From a virus, in IMG/VR virus record IMGVR_UViG_3300018426_003336, positions 1 to 22,479 of that record: a stretch of DNA of 22,479 bases, one strand, 5' to 3'. The notes under the pieces were generated by a model, which was given only the letters and a program-made list of their open reading frames with translations, ran no database searches and was not told the origin of the DNA. Position 1 is the stretch's first letter; every line of letters begins with the position of its first letter. A program made the translations under genes and the position numbers. Shown here one piece after another: positions 19,977 through 22,479 of the stretch.

Positions 19977-20384
19977 ATGTCACAAGTAGATTTAAACAAA
20001 TACAAAGACTTTGTAGAGAAAGTCACCAGCAGTCAAAGCAATGCATTTGGTGCACTGCACAGCAGAATGATTGAATTGAATGATGAAGGTGTGAATCCTT
20101 CACTGCTACTCACAGCTAGTATTGGCATGGCCAGTGAAGGCGGAGAGTTTAGTGAGATTGTAAAGAAGTGTGTGTTTCAAGGCAAACCCATGAACGAAGA
20201 AACAATCTTTCACATGAAGCGTGAGCTGGGTGATATCATGTGGTACTGGGTAAATGCATGCCGTGCAATTGGAGAAGACCCAAACGAAGTGGTAGCAGAA
20301 AATGTACGCAAACTAGAAAGTCGTTATCCAGGCGGCAGTTTTGACGTTTATTACAGCGAAAATAGACAACAAGGTGATCTCTAA
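19977..20384 (+). CDS. MazG-like nucleotide pyrophosphohydrolase
   Basis: This 135-residue protein carries the MazG-like pattern: SEGGEFSEIVKK near residues 53-64, FHMKRELGDIMWYW near 79-92, and the end KLESRYPGGSFD. The glutamates and aspartate bind magnesium; the family hydrolyses nucleoside triphosphates to monophosphates. MazG-like proteins are frequent in marine T4-like phages, where they may adjust nucleotide or alarmone pools. AGAGG precedes the ATG. A terminator follows 12 bases after the stop, closing the metabolic run that starts at about 15855. Confidence 0.92.
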   Translation: MSQVDLNKYKDFVEKVTSSQSNAFGALHSRMIELNDEGVNPSLLLTASIGMASEGGEFSEIVKKCVFQGKPMNEETIFHMKRELGDIMWYWVNACRAIGEDPNEVVAENVRKLESRYPGGSFDVYYSENRQQGDL

Positions 20385-20396
20385 TATAAGTAAAAG

Positions 20397-20426
20397 CGTC
20401 AGGTCTAGTCCGCCTGACGTTTTATT
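20397..20426 (+). terminator. Rho-independent terminator
   Basis: A perfect 7-bp stem CGTCAGG/CCTGACG with a nine-base loop is followed by TTTTATT. It ends the run of metabolic genes. Confidence 0.8.
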
Positions 20427-20432
20427 GTGAGC

Positions 20433-20449
20433 GACGGGGTAAAGCCGTC
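20433..20449 (+). promoter_or_regulatory. Leader hairpin before phosphate permease gene
   Basis: GACGG-GGTAAAG-CCGTC forms a 5-bp stem six bases after the terminator T run, followed by AAGGAG before the ATG at 20465. No sigma-70 or late promoter is visible between the terminator and the gene, so the permease may depend on read-through. No riboswitch family is recognised. Confidence 0.4.
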
Positions 20450-20464
20450 AAGCAAGGAGAAAAA

Positions 20465-21436
20465 ATGGAACTACTCACGCTATGGAGCCTTGTTGGCTTC
20501 TTGCTTGCTGCCTATGCAGTTATAGCAAACGATTCAGTACAAACTCTCGGTACATGGATGGCATCAAACAATGAGAGATTTAACTACAAAACATTATGGG
20601 CCGCTGCCAGTGCAGTATTGCTTGCCACACTTTGGTATGGTTGGGCAATGAATGGCGGCGACATCAGCTATGGGCGACTAAACAAAATACCTTGGCAAGA
20701 AGTACAATGGTATCATGCAGCCGCCCCTGCTATACTGGTTGCACTAACACGTATTGGTGTGCCAGTATCAACATCATTCCTAGTTCTGTCAGTGTTCGCA
20801 AGTACATTTGTGCTTGAAAAGATGCTGATGAAATCAATCATGGGCTACGGTGTTGCAGCCGCATTTGCATATGTGGTATGGTTTGCAATACACAAATACT
20901 TTAGCCGTTGGTATGACGAAACACAACCTGTTAGCGAAGGCAACAAAAACTTCTGGCGCATTGCACAATGGATTGCAACTGCCGGATTATGGTGGACTTG
21001 GCTAAGTCATGACATTGCAAACATTGCAGTGTTCCTTCCACGTGAAGTGCCAATGGATTTAATGATTTTCATTTCGTTGGTATTTGTTGGCGGATTGTTC
21101 TTTATGTTTAGAGAACGTGGCGGCAAGATACAACAGATTGTACTAGAAAAACACAACACTAGATATGTGCGCAGTGCTACACTGATTGACTTGTTTTATT
21201 GGTTGTGCTTGTACTTCTTCAAAGAGCTCAACGACATCCCTATGAGTACAACATGGGTATTCGTTGGTTTGCTTGCAGGTAGAGAACTTGCAATGGCTTC
21301 TTACTTTGGTAAGAAGAAAACAAAATCAGTGTTTCCATTGGTTGCCAAAGACTTTGGCAAAATGATGGTTGGACTTGGTGCATCAGTGGCACTTGTATTA
21401 GCAATCCACTATGTTATCTTACCTAACGGACTATAA
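20465..21436 (+). CDS. PiT/PHO4-like inorganic phosphate permease
   Basis: This 323-residue membrane protein has about eight to ten hydrophobic helices. It carries both halves of the inverted-repeat PiT signature in diverged form: AYAVIANDSVQTLGT (residues 16-30) with GVPVSTSFLVLS in the first half, and LSHDIANIAVFLPRE with IPMSTTWVFVGLLAGRE in the second. These match the GANDVANAFGT and PVSTTHA motifs that bind phosphate and cation. PiT proteins bring in phosphate with H+ or Na+. The length is shorter than E. coli PitA (about 500), as in compact forms. Phosphate limits phage DNA synthesis in the sea, so uptake during infection is a plausible role. Confidence 0.85.
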   Translation: MELLTLWSLVGFLLAAYAVIANDSVQTLGTWMASNNERFNYKTLWAAASAVLLATLWYGWAMNGGDISYGRLNKIPWQEVQWYHAAAPAILVALTRIGVPVSTSFLVLSVFASTFVLEKMLMKSIMGYGVAAAFAYVVWFAIHKYFSRWYDETQPVSEGNKNFWRIAQWIATAGLWWTWLSHDIANIAVFLPREVPMDLMIFISLVFVGGLFFMFRERGGKIQQIVLEKHNTRYVRSATLIDLFYWLCLYFFKELNDIPMSTTWVFVGLLAGRELAMASYFGKKKTKSVFPLVAKDFGKMMVGLGASVALVLAIHYVILPNGL

Positions 21437-21443
21437 AAAACAG

Positions 21444-21472
21444 TTGACACGGGCTTCGGCCCGTGTTATATT
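21444..21472 (+). promoter_or_regulatory. Sigma-70 type promoter with hairpin in the spacer
   Basis: TTGACA (21444-21449), 17 bases, TATATT (21467-21472). The spacer is almost wholly a stem ACACGGGC-TTCG-GCCCGTGT (21447-21466), which also acts as a stable 3' hairpin for the permease mRNA. The predicted start is 21478-21479, the ATG of the next gene. Confidence 0.85.
21447..21472 (+). terminator. UUCG-loop hairpin ending the permease mRNA
   Basis: An 8-bp perfect GC-rich stem with a TTCG tetraloop is followed by TATATT, a weak T-rich tail. It could terminate or protect the permease transcript while sharing bases with the promoter of the next gene. Confidence 0.55.
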
Positions 21473-21477
21473 CTAGT

Positions 21478-21732
21478 ATGTTTACAAATTTATCCGGACT
21501 TAATGTAGAGCAACTGATTGAAAAACAAATTGAGTTGCGACAAAAACTAGCTCAAGCTCACAGCATGGGTATGTCTAGTGTTGCTGGGCAAATACAAAAC
21601 ATGTTGGAGCAAGTGAGCATAGAAATTCGAACACAAAGCGAATTACAAAAACTTGAAGCAGATCGTCAAAAGAATATTGACGAAGGCAAAGACCCAGACG
21701 ATGACGTATTGGACATTGGCAGTATAGAATGA
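21478..21732 (+). CDS. Small coiled-coil protein, probably leaderless
   Basis: This 84-residue protein begins MFTNLSGLNVEQLIEKQIELRQKLAQ. Residues about 10-65 are a long heptad-like helix with many Q, E, K and L, followed by an acidic tail KDPDDDVLDIGSIE. There is no ribosome site, and the consensus promoter puts the transcript start at or one base past the ATG. A GTG further upstream in frame lies inside the promoter spacer and is not credible. The stop overlaps the next gene as ATGA. Function unknown; coiled coils suit assembly or scaffolding roles. Confidence 0.72.
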   Translation: MFTNLSGLNVEQLIEKQIELRQKLAQAHSMGMSSVAGQIQNMLEQVSIEIRTQSELQKLEADRQKNIDEGKDPDDDVLDIGSIE

Positions 21733-22238
21733 AAATGAATCATCTTAATGAAATGATAGTAGATGAAAATGACCTAGTAGAAAGCATGCTCAGAGGGCAA
21801 CGTGCCAAGCGTGTGGTCACCCGCGACACAGAAAAAATAGAACAGTTCAATCACTTTTGCACACTGTTTAAGTTCGATGATCATATTGAAATAGATCAGC
21901 CAGGTGAGAACTTGGATAAGTACAACTATGCAGATGCTGAAAATTGGTTGATGCCAAACGAATACAAACAATTAGATATTGAACAATACTTGCTACAAAA
22001 AATTGAAACACAACAACAACGTCAAAGAGTGGAACTTGAATTCGATGAATTTAAACAGCGTGGAATGCTTCCAATGCTGAAGTTTCTAGTATATATGGTA
22101 GACCAACTAAAACACAACAACATTATGTGGGGAGTTGGCAGAGGAAGTAGTGTTTCAAGCTATATATTGTATCTAATTGGCGTACACAGAGTTGACAGCA
22201 TCAAATATGATTTAGACTATAAGGAATTCTTAAGATGA
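21729..22238 (+). CDS. DnaE-like polymerase shard without catalytic aspartates
   Basis: This 169-residue protein has a helical front (residues 1-120) and a C-terminus IMWGVGRGSSVSSYILYLIG then DSIKYDLDYKEFLR, matching the bacterial DNA polymerase III alpha segment around PGRGS and its downstream helix. In DnaE the catalytic Asp-x-Asp motif comes just after this point, but here the frame stops. It therefore keeps a nucleotide/phosphate-binding element but cannot polymerise alone. It may be a regulator, a domesticated fragment, or one part of a split enzyme whose other part lies elsewhere. It overlaps the next gene by four bases (ATGA). Confidence 0.75.
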   Translation: MKMNHLNEMIVDENDLVESMLRGQRAKRVVTRDTEKIEQFNHFCTLFKFDDHIEIDQPGENLDKYNYADAENWLMPNEYKQLDIEQYLLQKIETQQQRQRVELEFDEFKQRGMLPMLKFLVYMVDQLKHNNIMWGVGRGSSVSSYILYLIGVHRVDSIKYDLDYKEFLR

Positions 22239-22479
22239 GTAGAGGTACTAGAACTGCTCGCGGTGCTATGATAGATATGGCTGCAATGGCAGCAAAACAC
22301 GAAATGACAAGAGCTGTGAGCAATGTCAACATGAATGCTAGAGGTGACAGATTACATGCAGACGGCAGTGTAAAAATCAAAGCAGAAGACATTGCAGTGG
22401 CACATCAGAATTCTAAACAGCCACCTGAGACACAGCCTATCAGTGATCCAAAACCAATTCAACAAACACAAACTACAAC
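22235..22479 (+). CDS. Conserved phage protein (N-terminal part, runs off window)
   Basis: The frame starts in the ATGA overlap and runs open to the window end, about 81 residues. The front MSRGTRTARGAMIDMAAMAA and the segment NMNARGDRLHADGSVKI resemble a conserved small protein I recall from marine T4-like phages. After that it is proline- and glutamine-rich and looks disordered (QPPETQPISDPKPIQQ). Function is not known. The 3' end lies outside the window. Confidence 0.7.
   Translation, partial: MSRGTRTARGAMIDMAAMAAKHEMTRAVSNVNMNARGDRLHADGSVKIKAEDIAVAHQNSKQPPETQPISDPKPIQQTQTT

Noticed and set aside
20427-20460. Riboswitch or phosphate-box control before the permease
   Set aside because: Only one 5-bp hairpin is visible and no repeated CTGTCAT-type pho box was found.
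1-22479. Bacterial chromosome instead of phage
   Set aside because: Late-type octamers before many genes, virion-type proteins, dense overlaps and lack of housekeeping operons fit a phage better; the metabolic genes are of types carried by marine phages. A prophage or host flank cannot be excluded fully.
1-22479. CRISPR array, transposase or insertion sequence
   Set aside because: No regularly spaced direct repeats, transposase motifs or terminal inverted repeats with target duplications were seen.

Overview
The window is most likely part of the genome of a T4-like marine tailed phage (myovirus type) that infects an alphaproteobacterium. Several signs agree. Octamers matching the T4 late promoter (TATAAATA and close variants) sit just upstream of many genes. 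Two large virion-type proteins occur at 10234-12823. Genes are small and tightly overlapped (TAATG and ATGA junctions). There is a cluster of three tRNAs with encoded CCA-type ends. Auxiliary metabolic genes typical of marine phages are present (MazG-like, HesB/IscA-like, QueD-like, YqgE-like, nuclease, radical SAM). The host hint comes from a circularly permuted tmRNA with tag ANDNRAPEMALAA, a DUF1127 protein and an alphaproteobacterial-type QueD-like protein. The exact host (SAR11, SAR116, roseobacter or other) cannot be fixed from sequence reading alone.

Layout. 1-3487: end of a GMP reductase gene, an acidic phage protein, a radical SAM protein, and a conserved protein split in two by one in-frame TAA. 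3488-4417: a structured intergenic leader with a perfect TATAAATA, then four very small genes joined by TAATG overlaps, including DUF1127, ending in a bidirectional terminator. 4415-5567 (minus strand): a class 3 lipase and a one-helix MscS-like protein. 5590-8375: a small protein, YqgE/AlgH, a 20-residue mini-gene with its own promoter and terminator, tRNA-Trp, tRNA-Cys and tRNA-Asp, two small proteins, an alpha/beta hydrolase, the permuted tmRNA and a small protein. 8421-12823: a porin-like outer-membrane protein, a small membrane protein, a lipoprotein peptidase/amidase, and two virion proteins. 12812-13601 (minus strand): three conserved small phage proteins. 13620-15862: small proteins, a glycine-zipper exported protein and a DEDDh exonuclease. 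15855-20384: one long co-directional metabolic run (QueD-like, MIP18/SufT-like, FdI-type ferredoxin, nuclease, HesB/IscA-like, PRPP synthetase, class I fructose-bisphosphate aldolase, MazG-like). 20465-22479: a PiT-like phosphate permease, a probably leaderless small gene, a DnaE-like shard, and the start of a conserved phage protein.

Two promoter classes can be read directly. One is a sigma-70 class: six TTGACA elements and one TTGACT, each followed after exactly 17 bases by TATATT, TACAAT or TATAAA, plus a weaker TTGATT/TAAATA pair. The other is a late class (xATAAATA). The two often overlap at divergent or convergent boundaries. Functionally the window combines purine and PRPP metabolism (GMP reductase, PRPP synthetase, MazG, aldolase), iron-sulfur handling (MIP18-like, A-type carrier, ferredoxin, radical SAM), envelope remodelling (porin, MscS-like, lipase, lipoprotein, glycine-zipper protein, phosphate permease) and translation support (tRNAs, tmRNA).
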